Below, in pieces: positions 36,391 through 49,910 of a stretch of DNA of 64,000 nucleotides. This stretch comes from Candidatus Symbiobacter mobilis CR (GTDB lineage: Bacteria; Pseudomonadota; Gammaproteobacteria; Burkholderiales; Burkholderiaceae_C): the NCBI RefSeq assembly GCF_000477435.1, contig NC_022576.1:1860001-1924000 (forward strand), written 5' to 3'. Every line of letters begins with the position of its first letter. Positions within the stretch are counted from its first letter, which is position 1. The translations under genes and the position numbers were made by a program. The notes under the pieces are model-generated. The model was not told the origin of the DNA and did no database searches. It worked only from the letters and a program-made list of their open reading frames with translations.

Positions 36391-37314
36391 TCAAAGCAAA
36401 CCGCCGGGGTTCCCCTCGTTATGCACCCCACTCGCCACGTGCCCGCACGGAACCACCGCCGCCGCAGAGGCCAGATGCCCGGTGTGGTCGTCGAAAAAGA
36501 AGTCCGGTTCGAACTCGCGCAGAAATTCGGCCTTCGGCAGCCCCCCCAAAAACAAGGCCTCATCCACCTCCACCCCCCAATTCATCAACGTGTTAATCGC
36601 CCGTTCGTGCGCTGGGGCGCTGCGGGCCGTCACCAAGGCGGTGCGCAATCGCATCGTCGGCGCGGCGCGCAGGCGTTGGAGTGCGGTCAGCAAGGGTTTG
36701 AAGGGGCCATCGGGCAGGGGTTGGTCGGCGTGATCGACCTCATGGCGGTGGAAGGCCTCCAGCCCCAGGCTTTGGAACACGCGCTCGGCTTCGTCGCTGA
36801 ACAGCACGGCATCGCCGTCGAAGGCAATGCGAATCTCGTTGGGGTGGGCGTCGCTGGCGTGCGCGCTGCGGGGGTAGACGAGCGCAGCAGGCACCCCGGC
36901 GGAGAGCGCTGCGCGGACGTCGCTGGAATGCGCGCTCAAAAAAAGATGGGCGTGCAGCGGGCGCAGGTAACGCCACGGCGCTTCCCCCCGCGTGAAAACG
37001 CCCCGGTCGATACGCAGGCCGTAGTGCCGTACCGACCGGAACACGCGCATCCCCGACACAGGGTCGTTGCGCGAGAGGATCACCACCTCGACGAGGCTGG
37101 GATCGGTGGCCTGCGTCCCCAGGCGAACGTCGAGCAGCTTGCGCGCCAGCGCAAAAGCCACGCCGGGCCGTGCCGGAATCTCCAGCCGTTCGCGCTGCAA
37201 AGCCATGTAGTCGCGGTCGTTGCCATGCTCGAAGACTTGGTTTTCTTCCTCGAAATCGAACAGCGCCCGGCTGGAGAGGGCGACGACGAGCTTGCCAGAC
37301 AGGGTTGCGCTCAC
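36391..37314 (-). CDS. 5'-nucleotidase (cN-I-type family)
   Basis: 307-residue product from the GTG at 37314, which overlaps the ilvA stop (GTGA). It resembles the bacterial 5'-nucleotidase family with eukaryotic cN-I homology: LVVALSSRALFDFEEEN, ENQVFEHGNDRDYMALQRER, VVILSRNDPVSGMRVFRS, RIAFDGDAVLFSDEAER and LVTARSAPAHERAINTL. The paired Asp-x-Asp/Asn and later DDH motifs fit a HAD-like phosphatase. It presumably hydrolyses nucleoside monophosphates. A longer frame running to 37821 is an antisense reading of ilvA. Confidence 0.82.
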   Translation of the reverse strand: MSATLSGKLVVALSSRALFDFEEENQVFEHGNDRDYMALQRERLEIPARPGVAFALARKLLDVRLGTQATDPSLVEVVILSRNDPVSGMRVFRSVRHYGLRIDRGVFTRGEAPWRYLRPLHAHLFLSAHSSDVRAALSAGVPAALVYPRSAHASDAHPNEIRIAFDGDAVLFSDEAERVFQSLGLEAFHRHEVDHADQPLPDGPFKPLLTALQRLRAAPTMRLRTALVTARSAPAHERAINTLMNWGVEVDEALFLGGLPKAEFLREFEPDFFFDDHTGHLASAAAVVPCGHVASGVHNEGNPGGLL

Positions 37315-38876
37315 GATTGCAAAAAGATGCGGTAGGCAGGGTTGGCCGTTTCCTCCACCCATGGGTATCCCAAGGTGGATAGGAATTGCGCAAAGGCGGC
37401 ATCGTCTGCTTGGGGAACCTGGATGCCGACGAGGATGCGCCCGTAGTCTGCGCCCTGGTTGCGGTAGTGGAACAGGCTGATGTTCCAGTTGGGCTGCATC
37501 AGGCGCAGAAACTGGAGCAACGCCCCAGGCCGTTCGGGGAACACGAAGCGCAGCAAACGCTCGTCGTGCGCCAGCGGCGAATGCCCGCCGACCATGTGGC
37601 GCAGATGCTCCTTGGCCAGGTCGTCGTGCGTGAGGTCGAGCGCATCGAACCCCTGCTGGTCCAGCACTTGTGCGATGTGCGCGGATTCGCCGCGCACCGT
37701 CGTCGTCAGCCCGACGAAAACATGCGCCTTGTTCGCGTCGCTGATGCGGTAATTGAACTCGGTGACGTTGCGTGCGCGGCTTTCCCCGCCGAGCGCGGGC
37801 AGGTCGCCGATCAGCTCGCAAAAGCGGCGGAAGCTCCCGCGCTCCTCCGGCAAGGTCACTGCGAACAGCGCTTCGCGTTCCTCGCCGACCTCGGCACGCT
37901 CGGCAACGAAGCGCAGCCGGTCGAAGTTCATGTTCGCCCCGCAGAGGATCGCGACGAAAGTCTGCCCCTGCACGCCATGCATGGCTGCGTACTGCTTCGC
38001 TGCGGCGACGGACAGCGCCCCTGCGGGTTCGACGATGCTGCGGGTGTCGATGAAGACGTCCTTGATCGCCGCGCAGACGGCATCCGTATCGACGAGCACG
38101 TAGTCGTCGACCAGCTCGCGCGCAATGCGAAAGGTCTCTTCCCCCACCAGTTTGACGGCCGTCCCGTCGGAAAACAGCCCCACATCGGACAACGTGACCC
38201 GTTCCCCGGCGGATACCGATCGTGCAAAAGCGTCCGAATCGTTCATCTGCACGCCGATCACGCGAACCTCGGGGCGCACGGCCTTGATGTAGCTGGCCAC
38301 GCCCGCAAGCAGCCCACCGCCGCCCACCGCGACGAACACAGCATCAAGCTGCCGGGGCCGCTGGCGCAGGATTTCCATCGCGACGGTGCCTTGCCCCGCA
38401 ATGACGTCGGGGTCGTCGAAGGGGTGGACGAAAGTCAGCCCTTGCTCCTGCCCAACGGTGACGGCGTGGGCGTAGGCATCGGAATAGCTTTCGCCGACGA
38501 GCACCACCTCGCCGCCCAGGGTGCGCACGGCATCGATCTTGACTTGCGGGGTCGTCGTCGGCATGACGATGACTGCGCGGGTTCCCAAGCGCCGGGCACC
38601 CAGGGCCACTCCCTGCGCATGGTTGCCTGCGGAAGCGCACACCACGCCTCGGGCCAACAGATCGGGAGCCAGGTTCGCCATCTTGTTGTACGCGCCGCGC
38701 AGCTTGAAACTGTGTACCGGCTGCTGGTCTTCGCGCTTAAGCAGCACGGTATTGCCGGTTCGCGCACTCAGCACCGGGGCGCATTCGAGCGGCGTTTCGA
38801 CCGCCACGTCATAGACGCGTGCGGTCAGGATTTTTTTGAGGTAGTCGTCGGTAGACAGGGGGGGAATGGAAGACAT
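37311..38876 (-). CDS. ilvA: Threonine ammonia-lyase (threonine deaminase), biosynthetic
   Basis: PLP-dependent enzyme converting threonine to 2-oxobutanoate, first step of isoleucine synthesis. The 521-residue product from MSSIPPLSTDDYLKKIL has the PLP lysine in QPVHSFKLRGAYNKM, the Ser/Gly loop ASAGNHAQGVALGA and the cofactor loop VAVGGGGLLAGVAS. Two ACT-like regulatory modules occupy the C-terminus (LPEERGSFRRFCELIG and FPERPGALLQFLRLM), giving isoleucine feedback control. The frame continues upstream to 39164 without family resemblance. Confidence 0.95.
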   Translation of the reverse strand: MSSIPPLSTDDYLKKILTARVYDVAVETPLECAPVLSARTGNTVLLKREDQQPVHSFKLRGAYNKMANLAPDLLARGVVCASAGNHAQGVALGARRLGTRAVIVMPTTTPQVKIDAVRTLGGEVVLVGESYSDAYAHAVTVGQEQGLTFVHPFDDPDVIAGQGTVAMEILRQRPRQLDAVFVAVGGGGLLAGVASYIKAVRPEVRVIGVQMNDSDAFARSVSAGERVTLSDVGLFSDGTAVKLVGEETFRIARELVDDYVLVDTDAVCAAIKDVFIDTRSIVEPAGALSVAAAKQYAAMHGVQGQTFVAILCGANMNFDRLRFVAERAEVGEEREALFAVTLPEERGSFRRFCELIGDLPALGGESRARNVTEFNYRISDANKAHVFVGLTTTVRGESAHIAQVLDQQGFDALDLTHDDLAKEHLRHMVGGHSPLAHDERLLRFVFPERPGALLQFLRLMQPNWNISLFHYRNQGADYGRILVGIQVPQADDAAFAQFLSTLGYPWVEETANPAYRIFLQS

Positions 38877-39005
38877 GGAAATCGGTACGGAAACCGGGAG
38901 CGTTGCGCTCCCATGAGGGGAACCGGCTACTGCCCTGGGGCGAACCGGTCGATGCCATACTACCTGAATGTGCCCATCGCGGTTCCAGATCGGAAACACC
39001 ACGCA

Positions 39006-39533
39006 ATGACCGCCCAGGAGCTTTTCGAGCAACTCCAGTTGCTTGACGAAACCGAACGCATCGAAGCCAAAAGCGCAAGCCAAGTTGGAAGATCGTTGCT
39101 TGATGCAGGGCTGTTTGCGCAAAAAGGCCGAGGCTCGGCCACCTGGTACCAACCCACCGACCACATGTTGGCAGGAAGCCCCAGCGCCTTATCTAGGGAC
39201 CCCGATGCCTTATCTAGGGACTCGAAAGTCCCGGAGGAAAGCATTGCTGCCGCTCGCCAGGCATTGCTGGCCACCCTTCCCGGCAATCTGGGCGCGCAAA
39301 TCTGCAGCCTGGGCCAACGCAGCCCGCCGCACGCCGTCCGGAAAGTCGTGCTGCATCTGCTGCGCCACAGAGCCTGTCGGCTCGAAGAACTGGGGTTGCT
39401 GCTCGGCCGGAACCCGGAGTATGTCCGGCAGAAATATGTGCATCCCCTGCTTGAGGCTGGACATATCGCGATGACCTGGCCGGACAAACCCAACGATCCC
39501 ACGCAGGCGTACCGTGCGGTGAATCTCGTGTAG
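39006..39533 (+). pseudogene. Internally deleted AlbA_2 / RecG-like ATP-binding protein
   Basis: 175-codon frame that joins the expected N-terminus of an AlbA_2-domain protein (MTAQELFEQLQLLDETERIE, AKSASQVGRS) directly to the expected C-terminal winged-helix part (LLDAGLFAQKGRGSATWYQP, LLLGRNPEYVRQKYVHPLLE, GHIAMTWPDKPNDPTQAYR). The central several hundred residues of the family are missing, so an in-frame deletion is inferred. A 15-base duplication (GCCTTATCTAGGGAC) lies near residues 60-70. It is open but almost certainly not functional as the original protein. Confidence 0.7.
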
Positions 39534-39634
39534 ATCGCAGCACGCAGTCGGGTCGTTTCTGCTCGGGTCGTGTCTGCTCGTATCCATCGGCTACCCGGTA
39601 CCCTGCAATGGGACGCAACAGACGAAAGGGGTTC
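39436..39634 (+). repeat. 199-bp direct repeat, left copy (R1)
   Basis: Bases 39436-39634 match 41162-41360 over equal length with about ten substitutions and no gaps. The copy covers the last ~33 codons of the AlbA-like pseudogene and 100 bases after its stop, ending ...GACGAAAGGGGTTC. The 175-bp gap between the pseudogene and the ATPase gene holds the rest of R1 plus a stretch with GTTCAC/GGAATCCGCA motifs also seen near the right copy. Confidence 0.92.
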
Positions 39635-39708
39635 TCGAAGTTACTCCTCGGTCACGTTCCCGGAATCCCCGTTCACATGGAACCGGAATCCGCAATCAAA
39701 GCCTGCGA

Positions 39709-40917
39709 TCACCCTGCCACCCAGTGCGCAACGGGACGCAGCAAAAAATCCTCCAGCGCGATGCCGTCGCCGCCCACCAGCAGGCTGCGCTGTGGCTGGA
39801 ATGCCTCGGCAAAGGCGGAGATGCCTGGATGCGCCAGCGGGGCGCGTCCGCTTTTTACTTCGATGGCCGTCAAGCGCCGCCCGGCCTGCACGATGAAATC
39901 CACCTCGCGGTTGCCTTCGCGCCAGTAGTGCAGCGTGCATTCGCCGCGCATGGCGGCATTGGCCAAGTGTGCGCCTACGGCAGATTCGACCAGCCGCCCC
40001 CAGAATTCGCGGTCGGCGCGGGCCTCATCCAGCGTCAGGCCACTCGTCACCGTCATCAGCGCGGTGTTAAGCACTTGCAATTTGGGGCTGGAGGCCCGGT
40101 TGCGCGCCACGTCTCTTGCGTACTTGGGCACACCGCAGACCATGCCGGCGCCAGCCAGCAGATTGAGGTAATGCGCCAACGTCGTGGTGTTGCCTGCGTC
40201 CTGCAGTTGGCCCAACATCTTGGTGTATGACAGCACTTGCCCCGAGTAGTGGCAGGCCAGTTCGAACAGGCGGCGCAGCAGCGCGGGCTTGTCCACCCGG
40301 GTGAGCAGCAGCACATCGCGTGCAATCGACGTTTCGATCAGGCTGTCTGCAACATAGCGCGCCCAGCGTTTATGCTCGCCGACCAAAGGCGCAGCGCCCG
40401 GATAACCGCCGTAGAACACGTATTGCTCCACGCTCCAGCCAAAGGCGGCGTGCATTTCCGCCAGCGACCAATGCGACAGCGGCAACACCTCGAAGCGCCC
40501 GGCCAGGCTTTCGGTCAAACCCTGCGCGATCAGCAATGGTGCCGAACCCAGCAGCACCACCTGGAGCGGACACCGAGCACGGGTGTCTTCATCCCACAGG
40601 CGCTTGACGGTTTCCGACCAGCCCGCGATCTTCTGGATTTCGTCCAGCACCAGCACCGCGCCCTCGGCGTTTTCGATGGCCAGGCGCGCAGCTTCCCACT
40701 GCTGGGCGATCCAGACCGCGCCGCGAAGCATCGGCTCGTCAGCACTGGCATAACGCACCGGCTGCGGCAGTGTCGCGGTGACTTGCTGTACCAGCGTGGA
40801 CTTGCCTACTTGCCGAGGCCCGGCCACCACTTGGATGCATCGGCGCGGCTCGTTCAGGCGACCAGCCAGCACCGCCGCCTGCGGACGCTGGAAAGTGGGT
40901 TCAGGATTGCGCACCAT
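39709..40917 (-). CDS. AAA ATPase with DUF4143 (archaeal-type ATPase family)
   Basis: 402-residue protein with an N-terminal AAA_14-type ATPase and a C-terminal DUF4143 nuclease-like domain. Walker A is VVAGPRQVGKSTLVQQV, Walker B is GAVLVLDEIQKIAGWSE, and sensor-like LLGSAPLLI follows. The C-terminal signature HYWREGNREVDFIVQAGRRLTAIEVKSG resembles PD-(D/E)xK geometry (E-x-D...E-V-K). Proteins of this type are common near mobile or addiction elements but their role is unknown. The gene lies alone, antisense to its neighbours and between the two copies of a direct repeat. Confidence 0.85.
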   Translation of the reverse strand: MVRNPEPTFQRPQAAVLAGRLNEPRRCIQVVAGPRQVGKSTLVQQVTATLPQPVRYASADEPMLRGAVWIAQQWEAARLAIENAEGAVLVLDEIQKIAGWSETVKRLWDEDTRARCPLQVVLLGSAPLLIAQGLTESLAGRFEVLPLSHWSLAEMHAAFGWSVEQYVFYGGYPGAAPLVGEHKRWARYVADSLIETSIARDVLLLTRVDKPALLRRLFELACHYSGQVLSYTKMLGQLQDAGNTTTLAHYLNLLAGAGMVCGVPKYARDVARNRASSPKLQVLNTALMTVTSGLTLDEARADREFWGRLVESAVGAHLANAAMRGECTLHYWREGNREVDFIVQAGRRLTAIEVKSGRAPLAHPGISAFAEAFQPQRSLLVGGDGIALEDFLLRPVAHWVAG

Positions 40918-41161
40918 GTTGAGTATTTTTACTCAACGTATTGAGCAAAACTGGCAGGCTGGTTGTTCCATACAGAGCGCCCCCTATGGCCCCCGGCGGC
41001 CTGGCAGGGGCCTATGCATGAAAAAAACCCAAACCAGCAAGGCGAATTCCGCCGAAAAAACAGCGCGGCACCAAATCAAAACGCGCAACACCGCCCCCTC
41101 GGTCATGTTCGCTGGAATCAGCGGTCCCCACGTTCACCGGAATATGCAGACACTATCTACC
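40918..41161. other. Non-coding gap between the ATPase and repeat R2
   Basis: No gene is visible. The region has an AT-rich promoter-like start for the ATPase (TTGAGTA...), an A-rich patch, and at 41096-41155 the motifs GGTCATGTTCGCTGGAATC and CGTTCACCGGAATATGCA. Similar motifs occur at 39653-39705 on the other side of the ATPase gene. They recall the multiple terminal repeats of IS21-family elements, but no istA/istB genes are present. Confidence 0.4.
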
Positions 41162-41360
41162 ATGTGCATCCCCTGCTTGAGGCTGGACATATCGCGATGA
41201 CCTGGCCGGACAAACCCAACGATCCCACGCAGGTGTACCGTGCGGTGAATCTCGTGTAGATCGCAGCACGAAGTCGTGGCATTTCTGCTCGGGGCGTTTC
41301 TGCTCGTATCCATCGGCTACCCGGTACCCTGCAATGGGACGCAACAGACGAAAGGGGTTC
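41162..41360 (+). repeat. 199-bp direct repeat, right copy (R2)
   Basis: Second copy of R1. It carries a truncated C-terminal piece of the AlbA-like frame (HPLLEAGHIAMTWPDKPN...) ending at 41260, and its last bases, GACGAAAGGGGTTC, form the ribosome-site region of the phytochrome gene that starts at 41364. The phytochrome gene was therefore probably once directly downstream of the AlbA-like gene. Confidence 0.92.
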
Positions 41361-41363
41361 CCT

Positions 41364-44300
41364 ATGCCTAACCAAGACATCGCAAGCTGCGTATCGGAAC
41401 CGATCCGTTTCCCCGGCGCTATTCAACCGCATGGCGCTGTGCTGGTTCTCAATGCACGAACCTGGACCGTCGAAGCAGCCAGTGAATCCTGTTCTTCTTT
41501 ATTGGGAATAGCTCCCCAAAAGATTCTGGGCCAACATCTCCAGCATATCTTTGCAGAACCCATTCTGGACCATCTCGTACGACAGGACAATCAGGCCAAT
41601 CTTGCAACGATGCCACCGGCGATGGTTTCGCTCCAGGGAAAAACCTGGAGCATTCGCCAGCATGATGGTGGCGAAAGGTTTCTCCTTCTGGATATAGAAT
41701 CGATCAATGAAGAAGCCAACTTTACCCGATACCACTATGCATTGCGGCAGGGACTTGCCACCTTGCGAAAGCATACCCAGGTCGAATCACTGACGCGGGA
41801 AGCGGCGCAAATCATTAGAAAGATTACGGGTTTCGACCGCGTGATGATCTATCGCTTCGATGAGGCATGGAACGGCCAAGTGATTGCCGAAGCCCGCGAC
41901 GAACATATCGAACCGTATCTCGGACTGCATTTCCCTGCATCGGATATTCCTACTCCAGCACGGGAGTTGTACCAGTTCAGCACAATACGCTCGATTCCCG
42001 ATGTCCACTACACACCATCGTCGATATGGGGCCACCCTGACAAGCATTCGATCGATCTTGCAGCATCCAGCCTGCGCAGCGTATCCCCCGTCCATATCGA
42101 GTATTTGTGCAACATAGGGGTGAGCGCAACATTGGTTGGTTCATTGGTCGTGAATGATACCTTGTGGGGATTGATTTCCTGCCAGAACAAAAGCAAACCA
42201 AAATACTTCGGCGTACAGGAACGCGATGCACTGGGTTGGTTTTGTGCAGATATAGGATGCCTGCTGGAAGAAAGATTGCTTCGGAGAAAGCAGGAAATCC
42301 AGGCGGAACTGGCTTTGCGGCGTAGAACGCTGGTGGAGAAAATCCGCAAGGTGGATTTTCAGACTCTGATGCAGTCTGAGGAGAAACAAGACCTGCTTGG
42401 CGTAGTCCATGCGGATGGATTCGCGCTCCAAGTCGATGACATTGTATCGGTCATCGGTACGGTTCCCACCACGGAACAAATTCGTGCAATGCAACGATGC
42501 CGAATCGAACGCCATGGCAATAGCGCATTGTTCCATACCAACTCGATTTTCCAGGATCTGGATATTGGGCCTGTTTCGCGTGGTATTGCCGGAGCACTTT
42601 GCATATCCTTGCCGAGCACCCTACAGATGACCCTGATCTGGTTTCGGGTAGAGCGATCACAGACCATGCAATGGGGTGGAGACCCCCAACAACCCCATAC
42701 CACGGACGAAACGGGGCGCATTTCTCCCCGAAAGTCATTCGCCCAATTTTTGACGACGATCGAAGGCAAAAGCCTGCCCTGGACTACAGAAGAATTGGAT
42801 TCAGCAATAGAACTCGGCTCTCTGCTCGAAATCGAATCGCTTCGAGAACACGATGCATTTTCCCAAGCGATTCTGAATTCGATCCCGTCACACATCGCAG
42901 TCCTGAACCACCATGGCGTGATCACGGCAGTCAATGCTTCCTGGAATCGGTTCGCGCAAGAAAATGGCGCCCCCGAACTGGTGGACACAACAGTCGGCAA
43001 AAATTACAAAAATTTTTGCGCTTGCCCTGACAATACCAGTACCGCAGCTCCACCGGCATGGGAAGGCATTGATGCCGTATTACAAAGTAAGCTGAATCAC
43101 TTCACACTGGACTATCCCTGCGATTCGCCAGAAGAACAGCGCTGGTTCCGTATGAATGTATACCCATTGCTGGGGTTGCGACAAGGTGCCATTGTCGCGC
43201 ATGAAAACATCACCACCAGAAAGCTTGCGGAAATTCGGCTGGAACAATTATTGGATGAGCAAAGAGCCATTCTAAGCAGCGATCTGGTTGGAATTTTCAA
43301 AATTTACCACTCGATGACGATTGCATGGACCAATACTGCGTTGTGTACCATGCTCCGATATGCGGAAGGTGAATTGCATGGTTGCTCCATGCGCCAGTTC
43401 TATTCCAGCGATACTTCGTATGCGGATTTTTGCCAGTATGCTCTGCCAGCCATGCAAACCGGTACGACATTTCGACAGGAATTGCAATTGGTTCAAAAAA
43501 ACGGTCAGCTTGGTTGGTATGCATTGCACATGGGGTTTCTCCAGCAAGGCGGCACAGCGTTGATTGGGGTGCTGATCGACGTGTCCGCACGCATCCAGGC
43601 TGAAGCAGAACAGAAAGAAATTTTGACGAGATTACAACAAATCGCCGACCGCGTTCCAGGAGTGGTCTATACATTCCAAAGAAATCGGGATGGCCAACTC
43701 TGCTTTCCGTATATAAGCAATACTATACGAGAACTGTTCCGCATCAATCCCCACGATGTACACGATGATGCCACCAAGATTATTCAGCAAGTACACCCTG
43801 AGGACCTCGATGGATTGCATTTTTCGATAGAAAAATCTGCAAGAGAGTTATCGCTATGGAATCATGAGTTCCGTATGATCTTGCAGGATGGTAGCGAACG
43901 GTGGGTCATAGCCAATGCCATGCCCCAGCCCGATGAAAATGGGGCAATTCTATGGCATGGGTTTGCCAGCGATATTACAGATCGAAAATTGATCGAAGAA
44001 GAATTGATTTCCGCAAGGGCCGAAATCGCACTCGGCGTTTCGCGACAACGGTTGCGTGAACTGGTCGTACAAAATGAAATTGCGCGAGAACAAGAAAGAA
44101 AACATATCGCACGGGAAATTCATGACGAACTTGGGCAAGTTCTCACCGGACTACGGATGAATCTGCTGCTCATGGAAATGCGCTATTGCTCGTTGGATCC
44201 GGCATTGCCCAAATTGGTATCGGACATGAAGGACATCCTGGATCAAGGAATTCGCAATGTACGCAATGTCATCTTGTACCTGCGACCAACGACCTTGGAT

Positions 44301-44717
44301 CTCGACATCCAAAATGCCATCAGCTACTTGTGCCGTGAACATCAAAGCAACACCGATCTCACTTTCGACATCGATATTCCTGAAGAAAATATTCCCATGG
44401 ACAAAAAAACATACGTTGTAGTCTATCGGATCGTCCAGGAATCCTTGAACAACATCATCCGTCACGCGACAGCAAGCAAAGTAGCCATCACTCTCACTCT
44501 CGATGTCCAGGATACCCTGGTTGTCGAAATTTGTGACAACGGGGTTGGCTTTCGTATTGAGGAAGTCGGCATGAACAAGTCTTTTGGCTTGCTGGGCATG
44601 CATGAACGGGCCATTGCCTTGGAAGGGCGTTTGGAAATCGGCAGCACACCCATGCAAGGAACGACAATCCGACTCACCCTGCCATGGAAGCCTGCATCAC
44701 CCAAGACAGGGACTTGA
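41364..44717 (+). CDS. Bacteriophytochrome histidine kinase with extra PAS domains
   Basis: 1117-residue red/far-red photoreceptor kinase. PAS-GAF-PHY core: Cys9, the biliverdin-attachment position, in ASCVSEPIRFPGAIQPHG; GAF motif ASDIPTPARELY with Asp194; His244 in SPVHIEYLCNIGV; PHY tongue motif PRKSF near 456. The usual second His (IACHH) is replaced: the sequence reads ISCQNK with Gln274. After the core, three PAS-like regions follow (about 505-620, 630-750, 755-880), then a HisKA_3 domain (His920 in IAREIHDELGQVL) and a NarL-type ATPase (IVQESLNNIIRHA, ICDNGVGF, FGLLGMHERA). Standard BphPs lack the inserted PAS domains. It is followed 36 bp later by a NarL-type regulator. Confidence 0.92.
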   Translation: MPNQDIASCVSEPIRFPGAIQPHGAVLVLNARTWTVEAASESCSSLLGIAPQKILGQHLQHIFAEPILDHLVRQDNQANLATMPPAMVSLQGKTWSIRQHDGGERFLLLDIESINEEANFTRYHYALRQGLATLRKHTQVESLTREAAQIIRKITGFDRVMIYRFDEAWNGQVIAEARDEHIEPYLGLHFPASDIPTPARELYQFSTIRSIPDVHYTPSSIWGHPDKHSIDLAASSLRSVSPVHIEYLCNIGVSATLVGSLVVNDTLWGLISCQNKSKPKYFGVQERDALGWFCADIGCLLEERLLRRKQEIQAELALRRRTLVEKIRKVDFQTLMQSEEKQDLLGVVHADGFALQVDDIVSVIGTVPTTEQIRAMQRCRIERHGNSALFHTNSIFQDLDIGPVSRGIAGALCISLPSTLQMTLIWFRVERSQTMQWGGDPQQPHTTDETGRISPRKSFAQFLTTIEGKSLPWTTEELDSAIELGSLLEIESLREHDAFSQAILNSIPSHIAVLNHHGVITAVNASWNRFAQENGAPELVDTTVGKNYKNFCACPDNTSTAAPPAWEGIDAVLQSKLNHFTLDYPCDSPEEQRWFRMNVYPLLGLRQGAIVAHENITTRKLAEIRLEQLLDEQRAILSSDLVGIFKIYHSMTIAWTNTALCTMLRYAEGELHGCSMRQFYSSDTSYADFCQYALPAMQTGTTFRQELQLVQKNGQLGWYALHMGFLQQGGTALIGVLIDVSARIQAEAEQKEILTRLQQIADRVPGVVYTFQRNRDGQLCFPYISNTIRELFRINPHDVHDDATKIIQQVHPEDLDGLHFSIEKSARELSLWNHEFRMILQDGSERWVIANAMPQPDENGAILWHGFASDITDRKLIEEELISARAEIALGVSRQRLRELVVQNEIAREQERKHIAREIHDELGQVLTGLRMNLLLMEMRYCSLDPALPKLVSDMKDILDQGIRNVRNVILYLRPTTLDLDIQNAISYLCREHQSNTDLTFDIDIPEENIPMDKKTYVVVYRIVQESLNNIIRHATASKVAITLTLDVQDTLVVEICDNGVGFRIEEVGMNKSFGLLGMHERAIALEGRLEIGSTPMQGTTIRLTLPWKPASPKTGT

Positions 44718-44753
44718 TTTGCATTGGTCCCTATTTCCTTCCATCTAGACAAC

Positions 44754-45407
44754 ATGAGCAAGATGCAAACCAATAATATTCGCATCCTGATCGTCGATGA
44801 CCATGCGATTGTGCGCAGCGGTTTGAAAATGATTTTTGAACACGTCAGCGACTTTCAGGTTGCAGGGGAAGCCTCCAACAGCAGAGAATTGCTGGAGCAA
44901 TTGAGCAAAAATGTGTATGACATTTTGCTACTCGATATGAATATGCCCGGAATGAGTGGCGCTGAATTGATCTCGCGCATCAAAGCCTGTTATCCCTGTC
45001 TCCCTATTCTGGTATTGAGCATGTACGATGAACCCCATATTGCCATGATGGCCATCAAAGCGGGGGCATCCGGATATATCACCAAGGATTGTGACCTCGA
45101 CGTCCTGCTTCCCGCAATCCGCGCAGTATCTTCGCACCAAACCTTCATTACTCCCGGGCTGGCGGCAAAGATGGTTTTTACAGAAACGCCTTCCGCCACG
45201 TCTGCATTGCACTCCTTGTTGACAAATAGGGAAATGCAGGTATTCAAATGGCTGGTAGCCGGGCTGAGCATCAATGACATTGCCGCCACGCTCGGAATCA
45301 GCAACAAAACCGTCAGCACGCACAAAGCCAAAATGATGGAAAAGTTGCATGTGTCCAGCATCGTCGAACTGACGCGCTACGCCATCCAGCACAACATCGG
45401 CGCCTGA
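44754..45407 (+). CDS. NarL-family response regulator, partner of the phytochrome kinase
   Basis: 217-residue regulator from MSKMQTNNIRILIVDDHAIV at 44754. The receiver has the acidic pair in VDDH, phospho-acceptor Asp61 (ILLLDMNMPGMSG) and Lys in ITKDCDL. The C-terminal HTH is LLTNREMQVFKWLVAGLSI...GISNKTVSTHKAKMMEKL. It directly follows the phytochrome kinase, whose HisKA_3 domain pairs with this regulator class, so a light-driven transcription switch is the natural reading. Its targets are not visible. Confidence 0.93.
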   Translation: MSKMQTNNIRILIVDDHAIVRSGLKMIFEHVSDFQVAGEASNSRELLEQLSKNVYDILLLDMNMPGMSGAELISRIKACYPCLPILVLSMYDEPHIAMMAIKAGASGYITKDCDLDVLLPAIRAVSSHQTFITPGLAAKMVFTETPSATSALHSLLTNREMQVFKWLVAGLSINDIAATLGISNKTVSTHKAKMMEKLHVSSIVELTRYAIQHNIGA

Positions 45408-45797
45408 ATCCCCACCAGACGTTGCCGCACCCACTGCGTAACAACGCCCCTCCCTCGACAAGCCGCGCCTCAGAATTTCCTGAGGATAGGTCAGGATCGA
45501 CTGACTTTTCTGCACCTGGGCGTAGGCAGAATCTTTGCCCTTGGGACTACGCAACATTGTCCCGGCTATGCATACCTACGCAACCAGTATGCAGCAGTAC
45601 GGCATGTGGGTAGTACGACGCTGGGCCGGTTTTGCGTCAGTCCCGGTTTCTTCAGCGTGAGCAAGCGCTGCAAGCATCGCCAGGCCAAGTGGAGTGGTCC
45701 CAAACCGTTGTGCAGACGGTACGTTTGCTCCAGTCTGCAACATCGTAATTTCTCCAAGCACTATCGCAACCTGTCTGCATACTACCGCATTTTTCCT
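45408..45797. other. 390-bp gap before the GGDEF hybrid kinase
   Basis: No convincing gene. A 6-bp hairpin CCTCAG/CTGAGG (45468-45485) may end the regulator transcript. The plus frame of the following gene stays open through 45606-45797, but its residues (Arg/Cys-rich) do not look like protein from this organism. A 76-codon antisense frame (45576-45806) is also open and unrecognised. Confidence 0.5.

Positions 45798-49910
<4,113 letters not shown>

Noticed and set aside
37386..39533. 715-codon plus frame opposite ilvA
   Set aside because: Only its last 175 codons (from 39006) carry recognisable sequence; the rest is antisense to ilvA.
41096..41155. Possible IS21-family end
   Set aside because: Motifs with GTTCAC and GGAAT are suggestive, but no istA/istB, no clear inverted termini and no target duplication could be shown; noted only in the gap entry.
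40963..41259. 98-codon plus frame before the phytochrome gene
   Set aside because: Only the last ~33 codons are a duplicated AlbA-like tail inside repeat R2; the rest has no resemblance, so it is treated as repeat, not a gene.
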